From Pseudomonas sp. TH41 (GTDB taxonomy: Bacteria > Pseudomonadota > Gammaproteobacteria > Pseudomonadales > Pseudomonadaceae): a stretch of 64,000 bases of DNA. The translations under genes were made by a program, and so were the position numbers. Under the pieces are notes generated by a model. That model ran no database searches and was not told the origin of the DNA. It saw nothing but the letters and a program-made list of their open reading frames with translations. Shown here in pieces: positions 37,041 to 44,779 of this stretch (its first letter is position 1; every line of letters starts with the position of its first letter). The stretch lies in assembly GCF_016650695.1 (NCBI RefSeq), contig NZ_JAEKFH010000003.1:1260001-1324000 (forward strand), given 5' to 3'.

Positions 37041-37694
37041 ATGGAATTTTTGAACGCCTTTTCCCATCTCGACTGGCCGCTGGTGCTGCACCTGACCTGG
37101 CAACACATCACCCTGGTCGGCATTGCCGTGACACTGGCGATTCTGGTCGGTGTCCCGCTGGGCATCCTGATGACGCGTTTCCCGACGCTCGCCGGTCCTT
37201 TGCAGGCCAGCGCCACGGTGCTGCTGACCGTGCCGTCGATTGCGCTGTTCGGCCTGCTGCTGCCGTTCTACTCCAAGTTCGGCCAGGGCCTGGGCCCGAT
37301 GCCGGCGATCACCGCGGTGTTTTTGTATTCGCTGCTACCGATCATGCGTAACACCTACCTCGCCCTGACCGGTGTCGAACCGGGCATTCGCGAAGCCGCA
37401 CGCGGCATCGGCATGACCTTCGGCCAGCGCCTGCGCATGGTTGAACTGCCAATCGCCGTGCCGGTGATCCTCGCCGGCGTGCGCACCGCCGTGGTCATGA
37501 ACATTGGTGTCATGACCATCGCTGCGACCATCGGCGCCGGTGGCCTCGGTGTACTCATTCTCGCTTCCATCAGCCGCAGCGACATGTCGATGCTGATCGT
37601 CGGCGCCGTGCTGGTCAGCCTCCTGGCCATCTTCGCCGACCTGCTTCTGCAATGGCTGCAACGCTCGCTGACTCCAAAAGGACTCCTGAAATGA
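37041..37694 (+). CDS. Osmoprotectant ABC transporter permease (second)
   Basis: A 217-residue permease, paralogous to the first one in this operon. It has GVPLGILMTRFPTLAGPLQA, LLTVPSIALFGLLLPFYSKFG and the EAA loop EPGIREAARGIGMTFGQRLRMVELP (split). It is preceded by GAGGAGGAAAAGCC 12 bp after the receptor stop, and its own stop overlaps the ATPase start (ATGA). The two permeases probably form a heterodimer. Confidence 0.9.
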   Translation: MEFLNAFSHLDWPLVLHLTWQHITLVGIAVTLAILVGVPLGILMTRFPTLAGPLQASATVLLTVPSIALFGLLLPFYSKFGQGLGPMPAITAVFLYSLLPIMRNTYLALTGVEPGIREAARGIGMTFGQRLRMVELPIAVPVILAGVRTAVVMNIGVMTIAATIGAGGLGVLILASISRSDMSMLIVGAVLVSLLAIFADLLLQWLQRSLTPKGLLK

Positions 37695-38848
37695 TCGAAC
37701 TTCAAAACCTCAGCAAGACCTTCCAAAGCAACGGCAAAGATGTGAAAGCCGTGGACTCGGTAAGCCTGACCGTCAATGAAGGCGAGATCTGCGTGTTCCT
37801 TGGGCCATCGGGTTGCGGCAAAAGCACCACGCTGAAGATGATCAACCGCTTGATCAAGCCGACCTCGGGCAAAATCCTGATCAACGGCGAGGACACCACT
37901 GACCTCGACGCCGTCACCCTGCGTCGTAACATCGGTTATGTGATCCAGCAGATCGGTCTGTTCCCGAACATGACCATCGAGGAAAACATCACCATCGTTC
38001 CGCGCCTGCTGGGCTGGGACAAACAGAAATGCCACGACCGTGCCCGCGAGTTGATGAGCATGATCAAGCTCGAACCCAAGCAGTACCTGAATCGCTATCC
38101 GCGTGAGTTATCGGGCGGTCAGCAGCAGCGGATCGGTGTGATTCGTGCCTTGGCGGCAGATGCACCGCTGCTGTTGATGGACGAACCGTTCGGCGCGGTC
38201 GACCCGATCAACCGCGAGATGATCCAGAACGAGTTCTTCGAGATGCAGCGTGCGCTGAACAAGACCGTGATCATGGTCAGCCACGACATCGACGAGGCGA
38301 TCAAACTGGGGGACAAGATTGCGATCTTCCGGGCGGGCAAACTGCTGCAGATCGACCACCCGGATACCTTGCTCGCGCACCCGGCGGATGACTTTGTCAG
38401 CAACTTCGTTGGTCAGGACAGCACGCTCAAGCGTCTGTTGCTGGTCAAAGCCGAGGACGCGGCGGACAACGCGCCGTCGGTGAGCCCTGAGACGCCGGTG
38501 GCCGAAGCCCTGGAGCTGATGGACGAACTGGACCGCCGTTATGTTGTGGTCACTTGCGCTGAAAACAAAGCACTGGGATACGTGCGTCGTCGCGACCTCC
38601 ACCGTCAGACCGGCACTTGCGCGCAATACCTGCGCGAGTTCAACGCTACCGCGGCGTATGACGAGCATTTGCGCATTCTGCTGTCGCGTATGTACGAGTT
38701 CAATCGCTCGTGGTTGCCGGTGATGGATGCCGAGCGGGTGTTCCTGGGTGAAGTGACGCAGGAATCGATTGCCGAATACCTGAGTTCCGGCAAGTCCCGT
38801 GGCGGCAAGACCAGCATTGTTTCGCCAGCCGAGACTGCGGCCGCCTGA
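37691..38848 (+). CDS. Osmoprotectant ABC transporter ATPase with CBS domains
   Basis: A 385-residue ATPase of the OpuA/ProV group. Walker A is GPSGCGKS, the signature LSGGQQQRIGVIRAL, Walker B LLLMDEPFGAVD and the switch MVSHDIDEAIKL. The C-terminal 120 residues form a CBS pair (PVAEALELMDELDRRYVVVT; SWLPVMDAERVFLGEVTQESI, split), the module that senses ionic strength in OpuA. The start was chosen by the ATGA overlap with the permease and by family length. It ends 7 bp before a REPIN. Confidence 0.92.
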   Translation: MIELQNLSKTFQSNGKDVKAVDSVSLTVNEGEICVFLGPSGCGKSTTLKMINRLIKPTSGKILINGEDTTDLDAVTLRRNIGYVIQQIGLFPNMTIEENITIVPRLLGWDKQKCHDRARELMSMIKLEPKQYLNRYPRELSGGQQQRIGVIRALAADAPLLLMDEPFGAVDPINREMIQNEFFEMQRALNKTVIMVSHDIDEAIKLGDKIAIFRAGKLLQIDHPDTLLAHPADDFVSNFVGQDSTLKRLLLVKAEDAADNAPSVSPETPVAEALELMDELDRRYVVVTCAENKALGYVRRRDLHRQTGTCAQYLREFNATAAYDEHLRILLSRMYEFNRSWLPVMDAERVFLGEVTQESIAEYLSSGKSRGGKTSIVSPAETAAA

Positions 38849-38855
38849 TTGAAAC

Positions 38856-38955
38856 TGTAGGAGCGAGCTTGCTCGCGATGGACCTGAGAGCGCCGCGCTT
38901 ATTCAGAAAGCACGCGTTATCGTCAGCCTCCATCGCGAGCAAGCTCGCTCCTACA
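38856..38955. repeat. REPIN, 100-bp class
   Basis: Ends TGTAGGAGCGAGCTTGCTCG and the inverse. Its right spacer half (ACGCGTTATCGTCAGCC) is complementary to the left half of other copies, so this copy is in the opposite orientation to most. It starts 7 bp after the ABC operon. Confidence 0.92.
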
Positions 38956-39066
38956 GGCACCTAAAATCCCTCTCCAACGGGAACATCACACTGTCATGCA
39001 GGTCGGTTACATCAGTAGCTGTCCGGGACCGCACGACGGATGCGTGCAAAAACGCGACATTTTTTG

Positions 39067-39095
39067 TTGATCTCAAGCCCCTCACGCCCTAAAGT
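39067..39095 (+). promoter_or_regulatory. Candidate sigma-70 promoter for speC
   Basis: TTGATC, 17 bp, TAAAGT. This would start transcription near 39102 and give a 5' leader of about 195 nt that contains the hairpin at 39157. Four of six -35 bases match consensus and the -10 is weak. Confidence 0.4.
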
Positions 39096-39156
39096 TCGCG
39101 CCGAACGTCCATGCTGGAAACGATCCATCCGGCTCAAGTACTGACGACGAGACAGC

Positions 39157-39193
39157 AAGGCCAAGGGAAAGCACCGCTTCCCATGGCCTTTTT
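39157..39193 (+). terminator. Terminator-like hairpin in the speC leader
   Basis: AAGGCCA-A-GGGAA and TTCCC-A-TGGCCTT pair over 12 bp with one mismatch and an 8-nt loop, followed by TTT. It lies 106 bp upstream of the speC start, in a gap with no other gene, so it is a candidate attenuator or the end of a short leader RNA. Confidence 0.6.
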
Positions 39194-39298
39194 GCTTTCG
39201 GCGACATGCCTTGGGAAGTAGGCGAACCAAAGTGGGGATACGGAGGACGTTCATTTGCACCCATTGTTAATTTCAGTTTGCCAGTAGGAGTTCCCAGC

Positions 39299-40462
39299 AT
39301 GTCGATCAACGTCGAAGACTATTTCGCGCGCGATACCTTCAACAAAATGAAGGCCTTCGCCGACAAACAAGAAACCCCGTTCGTGGTGATCGACACCGCG
39401 ATGATCAGCCAGGCCTATGACGACCTGCGCGCCGGTTTCGAATTCGCCAAGGTCTACTACGCGGTCAAGGCCAACCCGGCCGTCGAAATCATCGACCTGC
39501 TCAAAGAAAAAGGCTCGAACTTCGACATCGCCTCGATCTACGAGCTCGACAAAGTAATGAACCAGGGCGTCGGCCCGGATCGCATCAGCTACGGCAACAC
39601 CATCAAGAAATCCAAGGACATTCGCTACTTCTACGAGAAGGGCGTGCGTCTGTATGCCACCGACTCCGAAGCCGACCTGCGCAACATCGCCAAGGCTGCA
39701 CCGGGTTCGAAAGTCTACGTGCGCATCCTCACCGAAGGCTCGACCACCGCTGACTGGCCTTTGTCGCGCAAATTCGGCTGCCAGACCGACATGGCCATGG
39801 ACCTGCTGATCCTCGCCCGCGACCTGGGCCTGGTGCCTTACGGCATCTCGTTCCACGTCGGTTCGCAGCAGCGCGACATCAGCGTTTGGGACGCGGCGAT
39901 TGCCAAGGTCAAAGTGATCTTCGAACGCCTGAAAGAAGAAGACGGCATCCACCTGAAGCTGATCAACATGGGCGGCGGCTTCCCGGCCAACTACATCACC
40001 CGCACCAACAGCCTGGAAACCTACGCGGAAGAAATCATCCGTTTCCTCAAGGAAGACTTCGGTGATGACCTGCCGGAAATCATCCTCGAGCCAGGCCGTT
40101 CGTTGATCGCCAACGCCGGCATCCTGGTCAGCGAAGTGGTGTTGGTCGCGCGTAAATCCCGTACCGCCGTCGAGCGATGGGTGTACACGGATGTGGGCAA
40201 ATTCTCCGGCCTGATCGAAACCATGGATGAAGCCATCAAGTTCCCGATCTGGACCGAGAAGAAAGGCGAGATGGAAGAAGTCGTCATCGCCGGCCCAACC
40301 TGCGACAGCGCCGACATCATGTACGAAAACTACAAGTACGGCCTGCCGCTGAACCTGGCGATTGGTGATCGTTTGTACTGGCTGTCGACCGGTGCGTACA
40401 CCACCAGTTATAGCGCGGTTGAGTTCAACGGCTTCCCGCCGCTGAAATCGTTCTACGTGTAA
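39299..40462 (+). CDS. speC: Ornithine decarboxylase (fold-III, PLP-dependent)
   Basis: Converts ornithine to putrescine in polyamine synthesis. The 387-residue enzyme belongs to the eukaryotic-like alanine-racemase-fold ODC/DapDC group. PLP lysine Lys57 is in YYAVKANP; SFHVGSQ, GGGFP and EPGRSLIANAG line the cofactor site; Cys in GPTCDSAD is the catalytic thiol of this group. The start at 39299 follows GTAGGAGTTCCCAGC; the frame from 39206 has no homology. Lysine or diaminobutyrate could also be substrates in related enzymes. The leader is about 195 nt long and structured. Confidence 0.93.
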   Translation: MSINVEDYFARDTFNKMKAFADKQETPFVVIDTAMISQAYDDLRAGFEFAKVYYAVKANPAVEIIDLLKEKGSNFDIASIYELDKVMNQGVGPDRISYGNTIKKSKDIRYFYEKGVRLYATDSEADLRNIAKAAPGSKVYVRILTEGSTTADWPLSRKFGCQTDMAMDLLILARDLGLVPYGISFHVGSQQRDISVWDAAIAKVKVIFERLKEEDGIHLKLINMGGGFPANYITRTNSLETYAEEIIRFLKEDFGDDLPEIILEPGRSLIANAGILVSEVVLVARKSRTAVERWVYTDVGKFSGLIETMDEAIKFPIWTEKKGEMEEVVIAGPTCDSADIMYENYKYGLPLNLAIGDRLYWLSTGAYTTSYSAVEFNGFPPLKSFYV

Positions 40463-40480
40463 ACGCTACACGCGCAATGC

Positions 40481-40511
40481 AAAAAGCCCATGACATGTCA
40501 TGGGCTTTTTT
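40481..40511. terminator. Bidirectional terminator after speC
   Basis: AAAAA, then GCCCATGACA and TGTCATGGGC, then TTTTTT. This perfect palindrome with A and T flanks begins 19 nt past the speC stop. Confidence 0.9.
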
Positions 40512-40537
40512 GTGCCTGAGGTCCACGTCCTGCTCTT

Positions 40538-40637
40538 TGTAGGAGCGAGCTTGCTCGCGAAGAACGTTAACGATAACGCGTTTTTCCTGAACAAACGCGT
40601 TGCCCTCAAGTTCTTCGCGAGCAAGCTCGCTCCTACA
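40538..40637. repeat. REPIN, 100-bp class, overlapping the Sel1 gene end
   Basis: Ends TGTAGGAGCGAGCTTGCTCG and the inverse, with a nearly complete inverted spacer. Its last five bases lie inside the Sel1 gene; the complement of CTA at 40633-40635 is that gene's TAG stop codon. Confidence 0.93.
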
Positions 40638-41394
40638 GGGGGGTGTGCTCAAGTTCGGCGGTGCGTTGGGAATATTCAGTCGCCAAGGCGCGAATCTGCG
40701 GGTTCGGCGCGTCTAGCAGCGCCTCACTCGCCACCCGCAGGAAATTCAGATTCCCACCGGCCAGTGCCTTGCGCAACCAGTCCAGCGCCTCGTCGATTTT
40801 CCCCTCGCCAGCCAGCACCGCGGCATAGCTGAACTGCCCCCGAAAATCCCCACCGACCGCCGAGCGCCGATACCAGTCGCGCGCAGCCTGTGGATCCGCC
40901 GGGCAAAACTGGCCTTCTTCCAGATAACGCCCCAGCAGGTTCATCGACTTCGCGTGGCCCAGTTCTGCGGCGCGGCGATAGAGGTTCAGCGCTTGCGGCT
41001 GATTCTCGCTCCCTCCGCGACCGGTCGCCAGCAGGTTGGCGCAGTTGTACATCGCCCAATCCAGACCGGCGTCGGCGGCGATTTGATAATGCCGTGCGGC
41101 GACCGAAGCATTGGCAGCGCAGCCCCACCCATGTTCATGACAACGACCGAGCATGTTGCGCGCCATCAGATGCCCGCCGTGGGCGGCAATTTCAAACCAA
41201 CGCATGGCCAGTGGCTGATCCTGTTCGATACCCTGCCCGTCCAGCAGGATCTGCCCGAGCAAGGCCTGAGCATCGAGCACGCCTTCCCGAGCAGCGATCA
41301 GTATTGCCTGAGCCGCCCGCGCGGGACTTTCGTCGAGCATGGCTTTGAGACGATCGCCATCGAGGACTTCCTCACGGCGTAGTTGATAACTCAT
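40633..41394 (-). CDS. Sel1-repeat protein
   Basis: A 253-residue protein with five or six Sel1/TPR-like repeats (for example [30 protein letters not shown], split; [30 protein letters not shown], split; [26 protein letters not shown], split). It has no signal peptide. The start overlaps the piuC stop (ATGA), so it is co-translated with piuC and probably iron-regulated with it. It probably mediates protein contacts; no enzymatic role is apparent. The stop codon lies in the adjacent REPIN, so the C-terminal residues TPL may be set by the repeat. Confidence 0.87.
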   Translation of the reverse strand: MSYQLRREEVLDGDRLKAMLDESPARAAQAILIAAREGVLDAQALLGQILLDGQGIEQDQPLAMRWFEIAAHGGHLMARNMLGRCHEHGWGCAANASVAARHYQIAADAGLDWAMYNCANLLATGRGGSENQPQALNLYRRAAELGHAKSMNLLGRYLEEGQFCPADPQAARDWYRRSAVGGDFRGQFSYAAVLAGEGKIDEALDWLRKALAGGNLNFLRVASEALLDAPNPQIRALATEYSQRTAELEHTPL

Positions 41395-42071
41395 ACCTCG
41401 ACCCAGCGGCGCAACAGGTTGTGATAGGTGCCCGTGAGGCGGATCAGTGAAGGATGGTCGGGCATGTCCTGTGTCAGCTGTTGAATCGCCCCATCCATCT
41501 CGAACAGCAACGCGCGCTGGCTGTCTTCACGCACCAGGCTTTGAGTCCAGAAGAACGAGGCATATCGAGTGCCGCGCGTCACGGCATTGACCTTGTGCAG
41601 ACTGGTGCCGGGATACAAGACCATATCGCCGGCGGGCAGCTTCACCTGTTGGGTGCTGAAGGTGTCCTGGATTTCCAGTTCGCCACCGTCGTAGTCCTCA
41701 GGCTCGCTGAAGAACAGGGTCGCCGACAGGTCAGTGCGGACCCGCTCGATGCTGCCCTTGGGCTGACGCACAGCATTATCAATATGGAAATCGAAACTGC
41801 CACCCGCCGTGTAACAGTTCAGCAACGGAGGAAAGACTTTGTGCGGTAATGCGGCGGACATGAACAGTGGGTTTTTCCACAGCCGCTCAAGCATCGCCGC
41901 GCCCACTTCCTTGGCCAGTGGATGACCTTCAGGCAGCTGTAAATTGTGCTTGGCTTTGGCCGACTGAAAGCCGGCGGTGATCTTGCCATCCGCCCAATCG
42001 GCCTGCTCCAGGGCCTCACGAATGCGCTGCACTTCTTCTTTTGCGAACACGCCGGGGATGTGCAGCAGCAT
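41391..42071 (-). CDS. piuC: PiuC-type Fe(II)/2-oxoglutarate-dependent hydroxylase (PKHD type)
   Basis: The 226-residue protein has the dioxygenase iron triad His96-x-Asp98 and His159, with Arg169 for 2-oxoglutarate ([20 protein letters not shown]). It corresponds to PiuC/YbiX, next to TonB-dependent receptors for catechol siderophores. The start at 42071 ([14 protein letters not shown]) fits the family; the frame to 42155 covers the promoter region and a Fur-like site. The substrate is not known. It is divergent from piuA and coupled to the Sel1 gene. Confidence 0.92.
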   Translation of the reverse strand: MLLHIPGVFAKEEVQRIREALEQADWADGKITAGFQSAKAKHNLQLPEGHPLAKEVGAAMLERLWKNPLFMSAALPHKVFPPLLNCYTAGGSFDFHIDNAVRQPKGSIERVRTDLSATLFFSEPEDYDGGELEIQDTFSTQQVKLPAGDMVLYPGTSLHKVNAVTRGTRYASFFWTQSLVREDSQRALLFEMDGAIQQLTQDMPDHPSLIRLTGTYHNLLRRWVEV

Positions 42072-42101
42072 GGGAAGGACACCTGGAAGCAAAGGGGCGC
42101 C

Positions 42102-42120
42102 AATGGTATTGATTCTTATT
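42102..42120. promoter_or_regulatory. Candidate Fur box between piuC and piuA
   Basis: AATGGTATTGATTCTTATT has about 10 of 19 matches to the Fur consensus, by hand alignment. Its position 30 bp before piuC, in the divergent region of an iron-uptake gene, supports it. The score alone is weak. Confidence 0.4.
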
Positions 42121-42277
42121 GCCTGTGTAAAACCCTGTGACGAATGAATCATCAAAAACCGTAAGGCTAAATTGTAAAGAATGTAAATTCAGTGCAAATA
42201 GCAAAGTTTCGCAATTGATACAAATACGTGTTTACCCTATATTCCGCGGCCTCAAATCCTTGGGGAGGGGAATTCAA

Positions 42278-44536
42278 ATGTCACGCCAACAACCACAATT
42301 ACCTGTCAGCTCACCGCGCTTGCTTGCCTCTGCGATTGGCATGGCGATCACCGCCGGTTCGGCAGGCCAAATGGTTTTCGCGGCCGAAAAGACCGACGAA
42401 AAAGCACCGGGCAATGCCATTTCCCTGGACGCTACCAGCGTTGTTGGCGAGCAAGCCGATACCTCCTACAAGACCGACATCTCGGCTTCCAAGAAGTACA
42501 CCGCGCCGCTGCGCGAAACGCCAAAAACCGTCACTGTGATCCCGCAACAAGTGATCCGCGACACCGGCGCCACTAGTCTGGTTGATGCACTGCGCACCAC
42601 CCCGGGTATCACCTTCGGGGCTGGCGAAGGCGGCAACCCGGCGGGCGATCGTCCGATCATTCGCGGCTTCAACGCTGAAAGTGATGTGTTCGTCGACGGC
42701 ATGCGTGATCCAGCGTCGCAAAGCCGCGAGATCTTCGACGTCGAATCGATCGAAGTCAGCAAAGGCCCGGGGTCGGCCTACACCGGCGCCGGGTCTACCG
42801 GTGGCAGCCTGAACCTCATCAGCAAAACCGCCAAACTGGGTAACTTCTACAACGGCGGCTTCACGTGGGGTTCGGATCAGACCAAGCGCACCACCCTCGA
42901 TCTAAACCAGCAGATGACCGACACTTCGGCTTTCCGTCTGAACCTGATGAAGCACGAAGCTAACGTCGCTGGCCGTGACGCCGTGGACGTCAGCCGTTGG
43001 GGCGTGGCGCCCACCTTCGCCTTCGGCCTGGGCACCGACACCCGCCTGACCGTCGGCTACTACCACGTCGAAACCGATGACATGCCGGACTACGGCATCC
43101 CGCTGACCCTGAACCCCGCCCGCAGCAAGTACAACGTCGATAAACCTGTGGATGTCAACCGGGATAACTTCTACGGTCTGACCGGTCGCGACTTTCGCCA
43201 GACCTCAAACGACAGCGGCACCATCAAGATCGAACACGATCTGAATGACGACCTGACCGTTTCCAACAGTTTCCGCATGTCCCGTTCGACCCTCGACTAC
43301 ATTGTCACCAACCCGGACGACAGCAAGGGTAACGTCGCCCTTGGCAGCGTGTATCGCGGCGCGAAAAGCCGTAACTCAACGTCCAGCGGCTGGGTCAACC
43401 AGACCGACCTGAACGCCAAGTTCAACACCGGAGGCATCGAGCACAGCCTGGTCACCGGCCTTGAGTTTTCCTATCAAGACACCCACAACCGCCCGTACAT
43501 CCTGACCTCGACCGCCAGCGGCACCCGGTGCAACACCGCCCTATTCACCTCCGGCGACTGCACCAGTCTGCAAAACCCGACGCCTGGGGATAACTGGATC
43601 GGCTCGATCACCGACAGCGCCGCGTTCACCGACACCGACACTAAAACCGCTGCGGCCTATGTGTTCGACACGCTGAAGTTCAACGAGCAATGGTCGCTGA
43701 ACCTGGGCCTGCGTTACGACAACTACCAGGTCACATCCAGCGGTCACGCTAACGCCAGCGGCACAACGCCAGCGAACGACTTCTCCCGTGAGAACACCAG
43801 CGACCTGGTCAACTACCAGATCGGCGTGGTCTACAACCCGTTGCCTAACGGCAGTGTCTACGCGGCCTACTCCACTTCCAGCAACCCGTCCGGTGAAACC
43901 AGCGGCAACGGCGGCCTGGAGCTGGCGGCGAACAACAGCGATCTGGACCCGGAAAAGAACCGCAACTACGAGATCGGTACCAAGTGGGACTTCTTCGGTG
44001 ACGACCTGTCGCTGACCGCCGCACTGTTCCGCACCGAGAAAACCAACGCACGTATCAACGATCCGGATGGCGCCACTACTCAAGTGCTGGATGGCGAGCA
44101 GCGCGTGAACGGTCTGGAACTGTCCTACTCCGGTAAGCTGACCCATAACTGGAGAGTCTTCGGCGGCTACACCTACATGGAAAGCGAAGTGGTCAAAACC
44201 ACCCTCGCCGTCGATGAAGGCAACCACATGCCGAGCACCCCACGGAACAACTTCACCTTGTGGTCGACTTATGACCTGGTGCCGGACAAGTTCACCGTCG
44301 GCGCGGGTGCCACGTTCGTCGATTCGCAGTTCGGCAACGTCGCCAACTCGGTGGAGATCCCGTCCTACTGGCGTTACGACGCAATGGCCAGCTACGCCCT
44401 GACCAAGAACGTCGACCTGCAACTCAACGTGCAGAACCTGACCGACAAGCGTTACTTCGACCAGGTGTTCCAGACGCACTACGCCCATGTGGCAGCGGGT
44501 CGTACCGCCCTGCTGAGCGCCAACTTCCACTTCTGA
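42278..44536 (+). CDS. piuA: TonB-dependent siderophore receptor PiuA (Fiu-like)
   Basis: Outer-membrane receptor of 752 residues, with a signal of about 38 residues ending MVFAAEK. The plug (about 45-200) includes LRETPKTVTVIPQQVIRD, GEGGNPAGDRPIIRGFNAESDVFVDGMRDP (split) and VESIEVSKGPGSAYTGAGSTGGSLN (split). A 22-strand barrel follows and ends with AGRTALLSANFHF, with terminal Phe for assembly. PiuA/Fiu take up catecholate iron complexes and catechol-bearing beta-lactams such as cefiderocol (family knowledge). The start at 42278 follows GGGGAGGGGAATTCAA. Fur regulation is likely. Confidence 0.95.
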   Translation: MSRQQPQLPVSSPRLLASAIGMAITAGSAGQMVFAAEKTDEKAPGNAISLDATSVVGEQADTSYKTDISASKKYTAPLRETPKTVTVIPQQVIRDTGATSLVDALRTTPGITFGAGEGGNPAGDRPIIRGFNAESDVFVDGMRDPASQSREIFDVESIEVSKGPGSAYTGAGSTGGSLNLISKTAKLGNFYNGGFTWGSDQTKRTTLDLNQQMTDTSAFRLNLMKHEANVAGRDAVDVSRWGVAPTFAFGLGTDTRLTVGYYHVETDDMPDYGIPLTLNPARSKYNVDKPVDVNRDNFYGLTGRDFRQTSNDSGTIKIEHDLNDDLTVSNSFRMSRSTLDYIVTNPDDSKGNVALGSVYRGAKSRNSTSSGWVNQTDLNAKFNTGGIEHSLVTGLEFSYQDTHNRPYILTSTASGTRCNTALFTSGDCTSLQNPTPGDNWIGSITDSAAFTDTDTKTAAAYVFDTLKFNEQWSLNLGLRYDNYQVTSSGHANASGTTPANDFSRENTSDLVNYQIGVVYNPLPNGSVYAAYSTSSNPSGETSGNGGLELAANNSDLDPEKNRNYEIGTKWDFFGDDLSLTAALFRTEKTNARINDPDGATTQVLDGEQRVNGLELSYSGKLTHNWRVFGGYTYMESEVVKTTLAVDEGNHMPSTPRNNFTLWSTYDLVPDKFTVGAGATFVDSQFGNVANSVEIPSYWRYDAMASYALTKNVDLQLNVQNLTDKRYFDQVFQTHYAHVAAGRTALLSANFHF

Positions 44537-44558
44537 TTGCCAGTCACACCGCAATCCC

Positions 44559-44658
44559 TGTAGGAGCGAGCTTGCTCGCGATGGTCGTCAACGATGACGC
44601 GGAAAGCCTGATACTCCGTGTGGTTCTCTAGTTTTTCGCGAGCAAGCTCGCTCCTACA
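44559..44658. repeat. REPIN, 100-bp class
   Basis: Ends TGTAGGAGCGAGCTTGCTCG and the inverse; left spacer half TCGTCAACGATGACGCG. It lies 22 bp after piuA and before its terminator. Confidence 0.92.
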
Positions 44659-44665
44659 ACAGCAA

Positions 44666-44697
44666 GGCCCCGTTCATCTCCATGAACGGGGCTTTTG
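44666..44697 (+). terminator. Intrinsic terminator after piuA
   Basis: GGCCCCGTTCAT and ATGAACGGGGC with a short loop, then TTTTG. It lies before the reductase gene, so that gene probably has its own start of transcription. Confidence 0.8.
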
Positions 44698-44779
44698 TGC
44701 GTAAAAAAGAATGTTTCTCGACAACCCACGGCATAATGCGCGCCGTGATGACTATTTACGAACGGACAAGGCGAGTGAC

